Source: Marinimicrococcus sp033875255
Lineage (GTDB): Bacteria > Pseudomonadota > Alphaproteobacteria > Geminicoccales > Geminicoccaceae
Assembly: GCA_033875255.1 (NCBI GenBank)
Contig: JAWZSN010000024.1
Location: forward strand, 1-64,000
DNA: 64,000 nucleotides
Direction: 5' to 3'
Shown here one piece after another: positions 30,954-40,480 of this stretch; the first letter of the stretch is position 1; each line of letters begins with the position of its first letter. The translations under genes and the position numbers were made by a program. Below the pieces are notes generated by a model. That model worked only from the letters and a program-made list of their open reading frames with translations, did not search any database and was not told the origin of the DNA.

Positions 30954-32723
30954 ATGCGCCCCCAAGCCGAGCCACGCCGTATCACGCTCGTCGAGCTGTG
31001 CCTTCTGGCCGTGGCGGTGGGCGTGGTGACCGGGCTCGGGGCGGCCGCCTTCAGGGTGCTGGTGCTGGCCCTCTACAATCTTTTCTTCCACGGCTCGCTG
31101 TCCCTCGAGCACGATCCCAATGCCTTTGGCCCGCCCAGCGCATGGGGGGCCCTGGTTATTCTCGTGCCGGTGGTGGGCGGCCTGCTGGTGGTGTGGATCA
31201 TCAACCGCTTCGCGCCGGAGGCACGGGGAGCGGGCGTGGCCCAGGTGATGCACGCCATCTATTACGAAGGCGGGCGCATCCGCCCCCAGGTGGCGCTCAC
31301 CAAGATCGTCGCCTCGGCACTGTCGATCGGCAGCGGCGCCTCGGTCGGCCGGGAGGGGCCGATGGTGCAGATCGGCTCCGGCTTCGGCTCGACCATCGGC
31401 GGTCTGCTGCCGCTCGAGCCGTGGCAGCGCATCACGCTCGTGGCGGCAGGGGCCGGGGCCGGCATCGCCGCCACCTTCAACACGCCTTTGGCGGCGGTGC
31501 TGTTCGCGGTCGAGCTGCTGCTGCCGGAGGTGAGTCCCAGGACCTTCCTGCCGGTGGTGATCGCCACCGGGGTCGCGACCCATCTCGGGCGGCTGCTGTT
31601 CGGCGCCCAGCCGGCCTTCACGCTCACCGGCCTCGCCCCGCCGGGCTTCGAGGACGTGCATTTCCTGAGCCTGCTCTCGGTGGCGCTGTTCGGGCTGCTC
31701 TCGGGGCTCGGCGCGGGGCTCTACGTGCTGGCCCTGCGCTTCATGCAGCAGCGCTTCGATGGCCTGCCGCTCGGCCCGTATGCGCGCAACGCCCTGGGCA
31801 TGCTCATGGTCGGCGTGCTCCTCTACGGGGTGTTCAAGCTTACCGGCCAGTACCACATCCACGGGGTGGGGACGGCCACCGTCGAGGCGGTGATGACCGG
31901 CGGCCTCGGCGAGCCCGTCCTCCTGTTCGCGCTGTTCGCCCTCAAGCTGCTGGCCACCACCGTGAGCCTCGGCGCCGGCGCCTCGGGCGGCGTCTTCGGC
32001 CCGGCGCTCTTCATGGGCGCCACGCTGGGCGGTGCGTATGGAGCGGCGATCATCGCGCTCACCGGCTTCGAGGATCTGGGGGTGGGCGAGTATGCCATGA
32101 TCGGCATGGCGAGCTTTGCCGGCGGCGCCACCGGGGCGGCGATGACCACCATCGTCATGATCTTCGAGATGGTCCGCAACTATCACGTGGTGTTCCCGGC
32201 GATCATCGCTACGGCCATCGCCATCGGCTTTTGCCGGCTGCTCTCGAAGGAGAACGTCTATACCGTGAATCTCGCGGCGCGCGGCCGGAACATCCCGCAG
32301 GAGCGGCACAGCAACATGTTCCTGGTACGGCACGCCGAGGAGGTGATGAGCCGGTCGGTTGTGGTGCTGCCGGCCAAGGCCCATCTCCAGGACGGCCTCG
32401 CGGCCTTGCCGGCGAGCGAGGATTCGCAATACGTGGTGGTCGCCGACGGGCCGCGCATCGCCGGCGTGCTGCTGCTCACCCCCAGCCTCAGGGCGCTGGA
32501 GGACGTGCACGGCACGGTGACGCTGGGCGAGATCGCCGACCGGAGCTTCACCCTGGCGCCGCCGGGGATGAGCATGTTCGATGTCTTCCGCCGCATGGGG
32601 CGGCGCAAGGCGCGCTATGTCCTGGTGATCCAGGGCGGCGGCGTGCCGCGTCCGGAGAAGGTGCGCGGCGTCATCGCCCGCGCCCAGATCACCGATGCCG
32701 TGGTAGATACCTTCGCCGCGTGA
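30954..32723 (+). CDS. ClC-family chloride channel/transporter with CBS domains
   Basis: 589 residues. The ClC membrane domain (about 10-430) shows the selectivity motifs GSGASVGREGP (with the gating Glu), GIAATFNTPLAAVLF and LGAGASGGVFGPALF. A cytoplasmic CBS pair (about 455-580) follows. Members are either Cl-/H+ antiporters or channels; which one cannot be decided here. Divergent from the Fe-ADH gene, and separated from the helicase by 29 bp. Confidence 0.92.
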   Translation: MRPQAEPRRITLVELCLLAVAVGVVTGLGAAAFRVLVLALYNLFFHGSLSLEHDPNAFGPPSAWGALVILVPVVGGLLVVWIINRFAPEARGAGVAQVMHAIYYEGGRIRPQVALTKIVASALSIGSGASVGREGPMVQIGSGFGSTIGGLLPLEPWQRITLVAAGAGAGIAATFNTPLAAVLFAVELLLPEVSPRTFLPVVIATGVATHLGRLLFGAQPAFTLTGLAPPGFEDVHFLSLLSVALFGLLSGLGAGLYVLALRFMQQRFDGLPLGPYARNALGMLMVGVLLYGVFKLTGQYHIHGVGTATVEAVMTGGLGEPVLLFALFALKLLATTVSLGAGASGGVFGPALFMGATLGGAYGAAIIALTGFEDLGVGEYAMIGMASFAGGATGAAMTTIVMIFEMVRNYHVVFPAIIATAIAIGFCRLLSKENVYTVNLAARGRNIPQERHSNMFLVRHAEEVMSRSVVVLPAKAHLQDGLAALPASEDSQYVVVADGPRIAGVLLLTPSLRALEDVHGTVTLGEIADRSFTLAPPGMSMFDVFRRMGRRKARYVLVIQGGGVPRPEKVRGVIARAQITDAVVDTFAA

Positions 32724-32752
32724 GCCCGCTTGCCGGCCTTAGAGGAGTCGTC

Positions 32753-35008
32753 TTGAACCGCATGAGCATGGAAGTCCGTGGTGCTGCGGCGCCGGTGCAG
32801 GAGCCGGGCTATCTGGCACGGCTCAACCCCGAGCAGCGCGCGGCGGTCAGCGCCGAGGACGGCCCGCTGCTGGTGCTGGCCGGCGCGGGTACCGGCAAGA
32901 CCCGGGTGCTCACCACGCGGCTCGCCCATCTGCTCGTCACCGGCCGTGCCCGCCCCGGCGAGGTGCTGGCGGTGACCTTCACCAACAAGGCGGCGCGCGA
33001 GATGACCGCGCGGCTCGAGCAGCTGCTGGGCCAGAGCGTTCAGGGGATGTGGCTGGGCACGTTCCACGCCATGGGCGTGCGCATGCTGCGCTCGCATGCC
33101 GAGCTCGTCGGTCTGCACTCCAACTTCACGATCCTCGACACCGACGATCAGCTGCGCCTGTGCAAGCAGATCCTCCAGGCGGCCGATCTCGACGAGCGCC
33201 GCTGGCCGCCGCGCGGCCTTTTGGGCCTGATCCAGCGCTGGAAGGACAAGGGCTGGCGGCCCGAGCAGGTGCCGGCCTCCGAGATCGGCGATTTTGCGCT
33301 CGGCCGCACCCAGGACCTCTACCGGGCCTACCAGGAGCGCCTGGCGACCCTCAATGCCTGCGACTTCGGCGACCTGCTGCTGCACGGGCTCACGATCCTG
33401 AGCCAGAACCCGGATATCCTCGAGCGCTACCAGCGGCGCTTTCGGGCCATTCTCGTGGACGAGTACCAGGACACCAACGTCGCCCAGTATCTCTGGCTCC
33501 GGCTGCTGGCGCAAAAGCACAAGAACATCACCTGCGTCGGCGATGACGACCAGGCGATCTATTCCTGGCGCGGCGCGGAGGTCGGCAACATCCTGCGCTT
33601 CGAGCAGGACTTTCCTGGAGCCGGCGTGATCCGTCTCGAGCGCAATTACCGCTCGACCGGCCATATCCTGGGCGCCGCCGGCGGCCTCATCGAGAAGAAC
33701 CGGGCCCGCCACGGCAAGACCTTGTGGACCGAGGACGAGATGGGCACGCCGGTGCGCGTCGCCGGCCTGTGGGACGACCAGGAGGAGGCGCGCTGGATCG
33801 GCGAGGAGATCGAGGCCTGGCAGCGCGAGGGCGAGAAGCTCGCCGATGTCGCGGTGCTGGTGCGCGCCGGCTTCCAGACCCGCGCCTTCGAGGAGCGCTT
33901 CATCCAGATGGGCCTGCCCTACCGGGTGATCGGCGGGCCGCGCTTCTACGAGCGCCAGGAGATCCGCGACGCGCTGGCCTATCTCCGGCTGATCGCCCAG
34001 CCCGACGACGACCTCGCCTTCGAGCGGATCGTCAACACGCCCCGGCGCGGCATCGGCGAGGCGGCGCTCAAGGTGCTGCACGGCGCTGCCCGTTCCGGCG
34101 AGACCAGCCTCGTGCAGGCGGGTCGCGCGCTGATCGCCACCGACGATCTGGCGACACGCACGCGCAGCTCGCTGGGCCGCTTCCTCGCCATGGTCGACGG
34201 CTGGCGCGGCACCATGGCGGAAAGCTCGCCGCGCGAGCTCGCCGAGGCGGTGCTGGAGGAGTCCGGCTATACCGAGATGTGGCGCCAGGAGCGCTCGCCC
34301 GACGCGGTGGGCCGGCTGGAGAACCTCAAGGAGCTGGTCAAGGCGCTCGAGGAGTTCGAGACGCTGCCGGCCTTCCTCGAGCATGTCGGTCTGGTGATGG
34401 ACAACGCCTCCGACCCGGCCGCCGACATGGTCAGCATCATGACCCTGCACGGCGCCAAGGGGCTCGAGTTCGACAGCGTCTTCCTGGCGGGCTGGGAGGA
34501 GGGGCTCTTTCCCAGCCAGCGCTCGCTCGACGAGGGCGGCTCCAAGGCGCTCGAGGAGGAGCGGCGGCTGGCCTATGTCGGCATCACCCGGGCCCGGCGC
34601 CGCTGTGCCATCAGCTTTGCCGCCAACCGCCGCGTCTACGGCCAGTGGTCGACCTCGGTTCCCTCGCGCTTCGTCGAGGAGCTGCCGGCGACGCATGTCG
34701 AGCATCTCCAGCGCAACCCGGCGATGCGTCCGGACCTCGACGGGATGCTCGACGACGGCGCCTTCCGGCCGCAGGCCTCGCGGTTCCGCTCGCGGCGGGT
34801 CGAGCCGGGCAGGATGCTCGAGGGCAAGGCGCAGATCCTGACGGTGCGGCCGGTCGCCAAGGGCCGCAGCTTCGGGCAGGGCCAGCGGGTGTTCCACGAG
34901 AAGTTCGGCTATGGCCGGATCGAGGCGGTCGACGGCAACAAGCTCACGATCGCCTTCGAGAAGGCCGGTCGCAAGAAGGTCGTCGACAGCTTCGTCGAGC
35001 CGGCCTGA
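32753..35008 (+). CDS. uvrD: UvrD/PcrA-type ATP-dependent DNA helicase
   Basis: 751 residues from TTG 32753, five bases after AGAGGAG; ATG 32762 and 32768 are alternatives with no ribosome site. All SF1A motifs are visible: Q/LNPEQRAAV, Walker A AGAGTGKTRVLTTR, TFTNKAAREM, DEYQDTN (motif II), GDDDQAIYSWRGA (III), LERNYRS (IV), TLHGAKGLEFDSVF (V) and VGITRARRR (VI). C-terminal extension of about 100 residues ends in KKVVDSFVEPA. It unwinds DNA 3'-5' in nucleotide excision and mismatch repair and removes RecA filaments. Confidence 0.92.
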   Translation: MNRMSMEVRGAAAPVQEPGYLARLNPEQRAAVSAEDGPLLVLAGAGTGKTRVLTTRLAHLLVTGRARPGEVLAVTFTNKAAREMTARLEQLLGQSVQGMWLGTFHAMGVRMLRSHAELVGLHSNFTILDTDDQLRLCKQILQAADLDERRWPPRGLLGLIQRWKDKGWRPEQVPASEIGDFALGRTQDLYRAYQERLATLNACDFGDLLLHGLTILSQNPDILERYQRRFRAILVDEYQDTNVAQYLWLRLLAQKHKNITCVGDDDQAIYSWRGAEVGNILRFEQDFPGAGVIRLERNYRSTGHILGAAGGLIEKNRARHGKTLWTEDEMGTPVRVAGLWDDQEEARWIGEEIEAWQREGEKLADVAVLVRAGFQTRAFEERFIQMGLPYRVIGGPRFYERQEIRDALAYLRLIAQPDDDLAFERIVNTPRRGIGEAALKVLHGAARSGETSLVQAGRALIATDDLATRTRSSLGRFLAMVDGWRGTMAESSPRELAEAVLEESGYTEMWRQERSPDAVGRLENLKELVKALEEFETLPAFLEHVGLVMDNASDPAADMVSIMTLHGAKGLEFDSVFLAGWEEGLFPSQRSLDEGGSKALEEERRLAYVGITRARRRCAISFAANRRVYGQWSTSVPSRFVEELPATHVEHLQRNPAMRPDLDGMLDDGAFRPQASRFRSRRVEPGRMLEGKAQILTVRPVAKGRSFGQGQRVFHEKFGYGRIEAVDGNKLTIAFEKAGRKKVVDSFVEPA

Positions 35009-35114
35009 GCCGGGCCGTGCCGGGCGCAGCCATCGACGCAGGGTCGGGCATGGGCTAGAGAGCCCGACATACGGTCGCCTGCGCCGGCCGTCTTCATTGA
35101 TGCGGAACAGACAG

Positions 35115-36044
35115 ATGCAGCTCACCACCACCTGGCCGGAACCGGTCGGCTCCAAGCTGTGGCGCGCCAGCTTCGTAGCACCCGCTTCCGCCATGCCGGG
35201 CTTGCTCGAGGCGGTCGAGGAGCTGGCGGTGAGCACCTCGATCTTCGAGCACGAGGCCGACGAGTCCGCCGAGACGGTAAGCTGGCGGGTCGATCTCATC
35301 ACGGACGAGCAGCCCGACCTCGAGGCGCTACGCCGGACGCTGGCGCCGCGCTGCGAGGCCTTCGGCTTCGCTTTGGGGGAGCTCGAGGCCGAGGCCATTC
35401 CAGACACCGACTGGCTCGCCGCCACCGCAATGAGCCATCCGCCGGTGATCGCCGGCCGGTTCGCGGTTCATGGCGCGCACGCCCGCGACGAGGTCCCCGA
35501 GGGGCTCTTGCGCGTCCAGGTCGAAGCCGGCCTCGCCTTCGGCTCTGGTGAGCACGCCACCACCCAGGCCTGCCTCGAGGCCCTCGACCGGGTGGCCACG
35601 GTGCGGCGTTTTCGCCGGGTGCTCGATCTCGGCTGCGGCTCGGCGGTGCTCGGCATGGCAGCGGCGCGCTGCTCGCCCTGCCGGGTGATCGCCGCCGACA
35701 ACGATCCGGTGGCGGTGCGGGTGGCCGCCGAGAACGTGGCCATCAACGGCATGTCGGCGCGGATCCGCTGTCTGGTGAGCGAGGGCTATGCGGCGCCGGC
35801 CTTGCGGCGCGCCGCTCCTTATGATCTTGTGCTGGCCAACATCCTGGCCGATCCGCTCTGCGCGATGGCCGGCGATCTGGCGCGCCATCTGGCCATGGGC
35901 GGCATGGCGATCCTCTCGGGTTTCCTCGACCGCCAGGTCGAGACCGTGGCGCGGGCACACCGGGCCCACGGGCTGCGGGTGCGCTGGCAGTTCGATCGCA
36001 CGCCCTGGGCCGCTCTCGTGGTGGAGCGCCCGGGCGGCCATTGA
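35115..36044 (+). CDS. prmA: Ribosomal protein L11 methyltransferase
   Basis: 309 residues from ATG 35115; ATG 35100 in frame is the alternative. SAM-binding motif RVLDLGCGSAVLGMAA, motif VIAADNDPVAV, catalytic-side YDLVLANILADPL and GLAFGSGEHATT are all as in PrmA. Trimethylates L11. The N-terminal substrate domain (about 1-100) is divergent in sequence, as usual in alphaproteobacteria. It precedes the rpmI-rplT pair. Confidence 0.9.
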   Translation: MQLTTTWPEPVGSKLWRASFVAPASAMPGLLEAVEELAVSTSIFEHEADESAETVSWRVDLITDEQPDLEALRRTLAPRCEAFGFALGELEAEAIPDTDWLAATAMSHPPVIAGRFAVHGAHARDEVPEGLLRVQVEAGLAFGSGEHATTQACLEALDRVATVRRFRRVLDLGCGSAVLGMAAARCSPCRVIAADNDPVAVRVAAENVAINGMSARIRCLVSEGYAAPALRRAAPYDLVLANILADPLCAMAGDLARHLAMGGMAILSGFLDRQVETVARAHRAHGLRVRWQFDRTPWAALVVERPGGH

Positions 36045-36074
36045 GGCCGTGGCACGAAGGGCTTTCAGGGGGTG

Positions 36075-36103
36075 TTGCGGAGCCGCAGGGCCTCCGGTAT
36101 AAG
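36075..36103 (+). promoter_or_regulatory. Sigma-70-type promoter for rpmI-rplT
   Basis: TTGCGG (36075-36080), a 17-bp spacer, then TATAAG (36098-36103), about 64 bp ahead of the L35 start. Good match in both hexamers and ideal spacing. Confidence 0.6.
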
Positions 36104-36166
36104 ACGCCGGCTTTCGACGCGCGGCGGCGCGGCCGAACCGTGGTGGATTTGGAGATTTTCCAGACA

Positions 36167-36367
36167 ATGCCGAAGATGAAGACCAAGCGCAGCGCCGCGA
36201 AGCGATTTTCGTTGACCGGTACCGGCAAGGTGAAGCGGGCGCACGCCTTTCATCGGCACAACCTGACCAGCCGTCCCAAGGACGCCAAGGCGGGTCATCG
36301 CAAGGCGGCCTACCTGACGCCCGGCGACGCCGCGCTGGTCAAGCTGATGCTGCCTTACGGCGCCTGA
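36167..36367 (+). CDS. rpmI: 50S ribosomal protein L35
   Basis: 66 residues, basic, starting MPKMKTKRSAAKRFSLTGTG as in L35 everywhere. Precedes rplT by 31 bp. The usual upstream partner infC (IF3) is not next to it; prmA is. Confidence 0.95.
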   Translation: MPKMKTKRSAAKRFSLTGTGKVKRAHAFHRHNLTSRPKDAKAGHRKAAYLTPGDAALVKLMLPYGA

Positions 36368-36398
36368 CGCGCTCTACACAAATTCAGGGTTTTGAACG

Positions 36399-36758
36399 AT
36401 GGCTAGGGTAAAGCGCGGCGTCACCTCCCACGCCCGTCACAAGAAGGTCCTCGAGCAGGTCAAGGGCCATCGCGGCCGGCGCAGCACCTGCATCAAGACC
36501 GCGATGCAGTCGATGGAGAAGGCGCTTCAGTACGCCTACCGCGACCGTCGCGTGCGCAAGCGGGAGTTCCGCTCGCTGTGGATCCAGCGGATCAACGCCG
36601 CTGCGCGCCAGGAGGGCCTGACCTACGGCCGCTTCATGCATGGCCTCAAGGAGGCCGGCATCGAGGTCGACCGCAAGGTGCTGGCGGACATCGCCGTGCG
36701 TGACCAGGCCGCTTTTGCCGGCTTCGTCAAGCAGGCGGAGGCCGCCCTCCAGGCCTGA
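36399..36758 (+). CDS. rplT: 50S ribosomal protein L20
   Basis: 119 residues, MARVKRGVTSHARHKKVL at the N-terminus and LWIQRINAAARQ in the RNA-binding helix. Assembly protein of the large subunit that in other bacteria also represses its own operon. A strong terminator follows 21 bp after the stop. Confidence 0.95.
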   Translation: MARVKRGVTSHARHKKVLEQVKGHRGRRSTCIKTAMQSMEKALQYAYRDRRVRKREFRSLWIQRINAAARQEGLTYGRFMHGLKEAGIEVDRKVLADIAVRDQAAFAGFVKQAEAALQA

Positions 36759-36779
36759 GGCGAGAGCCGCTGGCTGACG

Positions 36780-36804
36780 AAGGGGGCCTCAGTGCCCCCT
36801 TTTT
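36780..36804 (+). terminator. Rho-independent terminator between rplT and pheS
   Basis: AAGGGGGC and GCCCCCTT pair around a six-base loop CTCAGT and run into TTTTT. It should end or attenuate transcripts entering pheST, so pheST may have separate or conditional expression. Confidence 0.8.
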
Positions 36805-36856
36805 GCTATCCGGCGCCTCCCGCGCGGACCGGCGCCGACGCGGAGCGGGTGAGCGT

Positions 36857-37936
36857 ATGGACGAGCAGCTGCGCGAGCTGAAGAACGAGGTCGAGGCGCA
36901 GATTGCCGCCGCGGCCGATCTTCGGTCGCTGGACGAGGTGCGGGTCGCGGCGCTGGGCAAGAAGGGCCGGGTGACCGAGCTGGTAAAGGGGCTGGGCGCC
37001 CTGCCGGCAGCCGAGCGGCCGCAGGCCGGCCAGGCTTTCAACGCCCTCAAGCGCGAGCTGGAGGCGGCCATTGCCATGCGCCGCGAGGTGCTGGCCACCG
37101 CCGCCCTCGATGCCCGCCTCGCCCGGGAGCGGATCGACGTCACCCTGCCGGTGCGCGAGCGGCCCGAGGGCCGTATCCATCCGGTGAGCCAGGTCGCCGA
37201 CGAGATCGTCGCGATCTTCGCCGACATGGGCTTTGCCGTCGCCGAAGGCCCCGACATCGAGGACGACCGCCACAATTTCGAGGCGCTCAACATCCCGCCG
37301 GAGCATCCCGCCCGGCAGATGCACGACACGTTCTACCTTGAGGCGCTGCAGAACGGCAGCCCGCTACTCCTGCGCACGCACACCAGCCCGGTGCAGATCC
37401 GCACCATGCTGGCCGGCAAGCCGCCCTTCAGGATCATCGCTCCCGGCCGCACCTACCGGCGCGACAGCGACATGACCCACACGCCCATGTTCCACCAGGT
37501 CGAGGGGCTGCTCATCGACCGGCGGACCCACATGGGCCACCTCAAGGGCTGCCTGATCGACTTCGTGCGGACCTTCTTCGAGCGCGACGATATTCGCGTG
37601 CGCTTTCGCCCCAGCTATTTTCCGTTCACTGAGCCGTCGGCGGAGATGGACATCGGCTGCCGGCGCGGCCGCGACGAGCTGGTTGTGGGCGAGGGCAGCG
37701 ACTGGCTCGAGATCCTGGGCTGCGGCATGGTCCACCCCAAGGTGCTCCAGGCCGTGGGCCTCGATCCCGACGAGTGGCAGGGCTTCGCCTTCGGCATGGG
37801 GATCGACCGCGTGGCGATGCTCAAATACGGCATTCCCGACCTTCGCACCTTCTTCGAGGGCGATCTGCGCTGGCTGCGCCATTACGGCTTCCTGCCGCTC
37901 GATCTGCCGACCACCTTCGCGGGGCTCTCGCGATGA
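36857..37936 (+). CDS. pheS: Phenylalanine-tRNA ligase alpha subunit
   Basis: 359 residues from ATG 36857. Class II motifs: HPVSQVADEIVAIFADMGF, motif 2 FRIIAPGRTYRRDSDMTH, HQVEGLLID, and motif 3 FAFGMGIDRVAMLKYGI. N-terminal coiled coil (1-100) for tRNA contact. Catalytic subunit of the alpha2-beta2 enzyme. Its stop overlaps the start of pheT (ATGA). Confidence 0.95.
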   Translation: MDEQLRELKNEVEAQIAAAADLRSLDEVRVAALGKKGRVTELVKGLGALPAAERPQAGQAFNALKRELEAAIAMRREVLATAALDARLARERIDVTLPVRERPEGRIHPVSQVADEIVAIFADMGFAVAEGPDIEDDRHNFEALNIPPEHPARQMHDTFYLEALQNGSPLLLRTHTSPVQIRTMLAGKPPFRIIAPGRTYRRDSDMTHTPMFHQVEGLLIDRRTHMGHLKGCLIDFVRTFFERDDIRVRFRPSYFPFTEPSAEMDIGCRRGRDELVVGEGSDWLEILGCGMVHPKVLQAVGLDPDEWQGFAFGMGIDRVAMLKYGIPDLRTFFEGDLRWLRHYGFLPLDLPTTFAGLSR

Positions 37937-40332
37937 AGCTGACGCTGCCCTGGCTCAAGGAGCATCTCGAGACCGAGGCTCCGCTCGAGGCGATCTGCGA
38001 CAAGCTCACCGCCCTCGGCCTCGAGGTCGAGGAGGTGAGCGACCCGACTGCCGGCCTGGCCGGTTTCTCCGTGGTTCACGTTCTCGAGGCGCACCAGCAC
38101 CCCGACGCCGACCGTCTGCGGGTCTGCAAGGTCGAGACGAAGGACGGCATCAAGCAGATCGTCTGCGGCGCGCCCAACGCCGCCGCCGGCCTGTGGGGCG
38201 TCTATGCGCCCGAGGGCTCGACCATCCCGGCCACCGGCGACGTCCTCAAGCGCGCCACCATCCGCGGCGTCGAGAGCCAGGGCATGCTGTGCTCGGCCCG
38301 CGAGCTGGGGATCGGCGAGGACCATGCCGGCATCATCGATCTGGGCCCGGGCCACGAGGTCGGCACGCCGGCGTCGGTGGCCCTCGAGGTCGAGGGGCCG
38401 GTGATCGAGCTTTCGCTGACGCCCGAGCGCAGCGACTGCTTCGGGGTCCATGGCATTGCCCGCGAGCTCGCCGCGGCGGGCTTCGGCACCCTCAAGAACC
38501 GCGACTTCTCGCCGGCGCCGGGCGAGGCGCGGCCGGGTCCCGGCGTGCGTCTCGATTTTCCCGAGGGCGAGGAGCAGGCTTGCCCGCTCTTCGTCGCCCG
38601 GGCGATCCGCGGCCTGCGCAACGGGCCGAGCCCGGCCTGGCTGCAGGCGCGCCTCAAGGCTATCGGCGTGCGTCCGATCTCGGCCCTGGTCGACATCACC
38701 AACTACGCCACCTTCGATCTCGGCCGGCCGCTCCACGTGTTCGACGCCGCAAAGCTGCAGGGCGACCTGGTGCTGCGCTTCGCGCGCCCCGGCGAGAGCC
38801 TGCTGGCGCTCGACGGCAAGGAGTACGAGCTTGCCGCCGGGATGACGGTGATCGCCGACGAGCGGGGACCGTTGAGCCTCGGCGGCATCATGGGCGGCGA
38901 GACGAGCGGTGTCGGCGAGGCGACCACCGACATCGTCCTCGAGGTGGCGCTGTTCGATCCGCTGCGCACGGCGGCCACCGGCCGCAGGCTCGGCATCGAG
39001 AGCGACGCCCGCACCCGTTTCGAGCGCGGCCTCGATCCGGAACTGGTGCTGCCCGCCACCGAGTGGGCGACCCGGCTGATCACCGAGCTGTGCGGCGGCG
39101 AGGCGGCCCCGGCGGTTATCGCCGGCCGGCTGCCGCCGCGCCCGGCGCCGGTGGGCTTCCGCCGCGAGCGGCTGGCGCGGCTCGCCGGAATCGACCTCGA
39201 GCCGCAGGAGATCGAGAGCATCCTTCGGGCCCTGGGCTTCGGCGTCGAGGGCGGGCCCGAGCGCTGGCAGGTGACCCCGCCGAGCTGGCGGCACGACATC
39301 TCGACCGAGGCCTGCATCGTCGAAGAGCTGGCCCGGATCCACGGCTATGACCACATCCCGCCGGTGCCGCTGAGCCGCACCGAGGCGGTGAGCCCCGGCG
39401 TCCTGACCCAGGAGCAGCGCCGTCGCGGTGCGGTGCGCCGGGCGGTGGCCGGACTCGGCTATGCCGAGGCTGTCACCTGGTCGTTCATCCCGCCGGAGCA
39501 TGCCCGCCTGTTCGGCGCCGCCGAGCCGGTCCTCATGCAGAACCCGCTCAATGCCGAGCTCTCGGCGGTGCGGCCTTCGGTCCTGCCCAACCTGCTGGCG
39601 GCCGCCGGCCGCAACCTCGCCCGCAACATCGCCCAGGGCGCGCTCTTCGAGCTGGGGCCGCGCTTCACCGGGGCGATGCCCGGCGAGCAGACCTGGGCGG
39701 TAGGCGCGCTGCGCTTCGGCGCGGCAGGGCAGCGGCACTGGGCCGAGCGCGACCGGCCGGTCGACGCGATCGACGCCAAGGGCGACGCCATGGCGGCGCT
39801 GGCCGTGGCGGGGGTCAAGGTCGATGCGCTGCAGATCTCCCTGGATGCGCCGGACTGGTATCATCCCGGCCGCTCGGGGCGGCTGCGCCTCGGCCCCAAC
39901 GTGCTGGCCACCTTCGGCGAGCTCCACCCGCGGATCCTGGCCGACTTCGACATTGGCGTGCCGGTGGTGGCGTTCGAGCTCGATCTCGACGGGCTGCCCC
40001 GGCCGCGCGCCCGCAACGGCAAGGCCCGCCCGGCGCTCGAGGCCATGCCCTATCCGCCGGTCGACCGCGACTTCGCCTTCCTTGTCGACGCCGGGCTGCC
40101 GGTGGAGGATCTTCTCAAGGCGATCCGCGGCGCCGAGAAGAAGCTGATCCGCGAGGTTCGGCTGTTCGACCTCTACGAGGGCAAGGGCGTGCCCGAGGGG
40201 AAGAAGTCGCTCGCCGTGGCGGTGCGCCTGCAGGCGCCCGACCGGACGCTGGCCGAGAAGGACATCGAGCCGGTGGCGGCGAGGATCGTGGCGGCCGCCG
40301 AGAAGGCGGTGGGCGCCAGCCTGCGCGCCTGA
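37933..40332 (+). CDS. pheT: Phenylalanine-tRNA ligase beta subunit
   Basis: 799 residues. EMAP-type tRNA-binding domain at the N-terminus (HPDADRLRVCKV, VCGAPNAA), B3/B4 editing domain (GGIMGGETSGV), B5 domains (ARIHGYDHIPP) and the C-terminal ferredoxin-fold anticodon-binding domain (PYPPVDRDFAFLVD). Complete; overlaps pheS by four bases. Confidence 0.95.
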   Translation: MKLTLPWLKEHLETEAPLEAICDKLTALGLEVEEVSDPTAGLAGFSVVHVLEAHQHPDADRLRVCKVETKDGIKQIVCGAPNAAAGLWGVYAPEGSTIPATGDVLKRATIRGVESQGMLCSARELGIGEDHAGIIDLGPGHEVGTPASVALEVEGPVIELSLTPERSDCFGVHGIARELAAAGFGTLKNRDFSPAPGEARPGPGVRLDFPEGEEQACPLFVARAIRGLRNGPSPAWLQARLKAIGVRPISALVDITNYATFDLGRPLHVFDAAKLQGDLVLRFARPGESLLALDGKEYELAAGMTVIADERGPLSLGGIMGGETSGVGEATTDIVLEVALFDPLRTAATGRRLGIESDARTRFERGLDPELVLPATEWATRLITELCGGEAAPAVIAGRLPPRPAPVGFRRERLARLAGIDLEPQEIESILRALGFGVEGGPERWQVTPPSWRHDISTEACIVEELARIHGYDHIPPVPLSRTEAVSPGVLTQEQRRRGAVRRAVAGLGYAEAVTWSFIPPEHARLFGAAEPVLMQNPLNAELSAVRPSVLPNLLAAAGRNLARNIAQGALFELGPRFTGAMPGEQTWAVGALRFGAAGQRHWAERDRPVDAIDAKGDAMAALAVAGVKVDALQISLDAPDWYHPGRSGRLRLGPNVLATFGELHPRILADFDIGVPVVAFELDLDGLPRPRARNGKARPALEAMPYPPVDRDFAFLVDAGLPVEDLLKAIRGAEKKLIREVRLFDLYEGKGVPEGKKSLAVAVRLQAPDRTLAEKDIEPVAARIVAAAEKAVGASLRA

Positions 40333-40480
40333 CCGGCTCGCGGCGGGCGGCGCCGGCCCCGTGTGGGTCCGGCTGCCGCCCGCCGGCGACGGAAGGCCAT
40401 GGCGGGCGGCGCTGCGAAGGACTATCTGAACGCAAGCGGCCGCCGGGCGCTGACCCGGCTGGCAGGGTGATGAAACGCGC

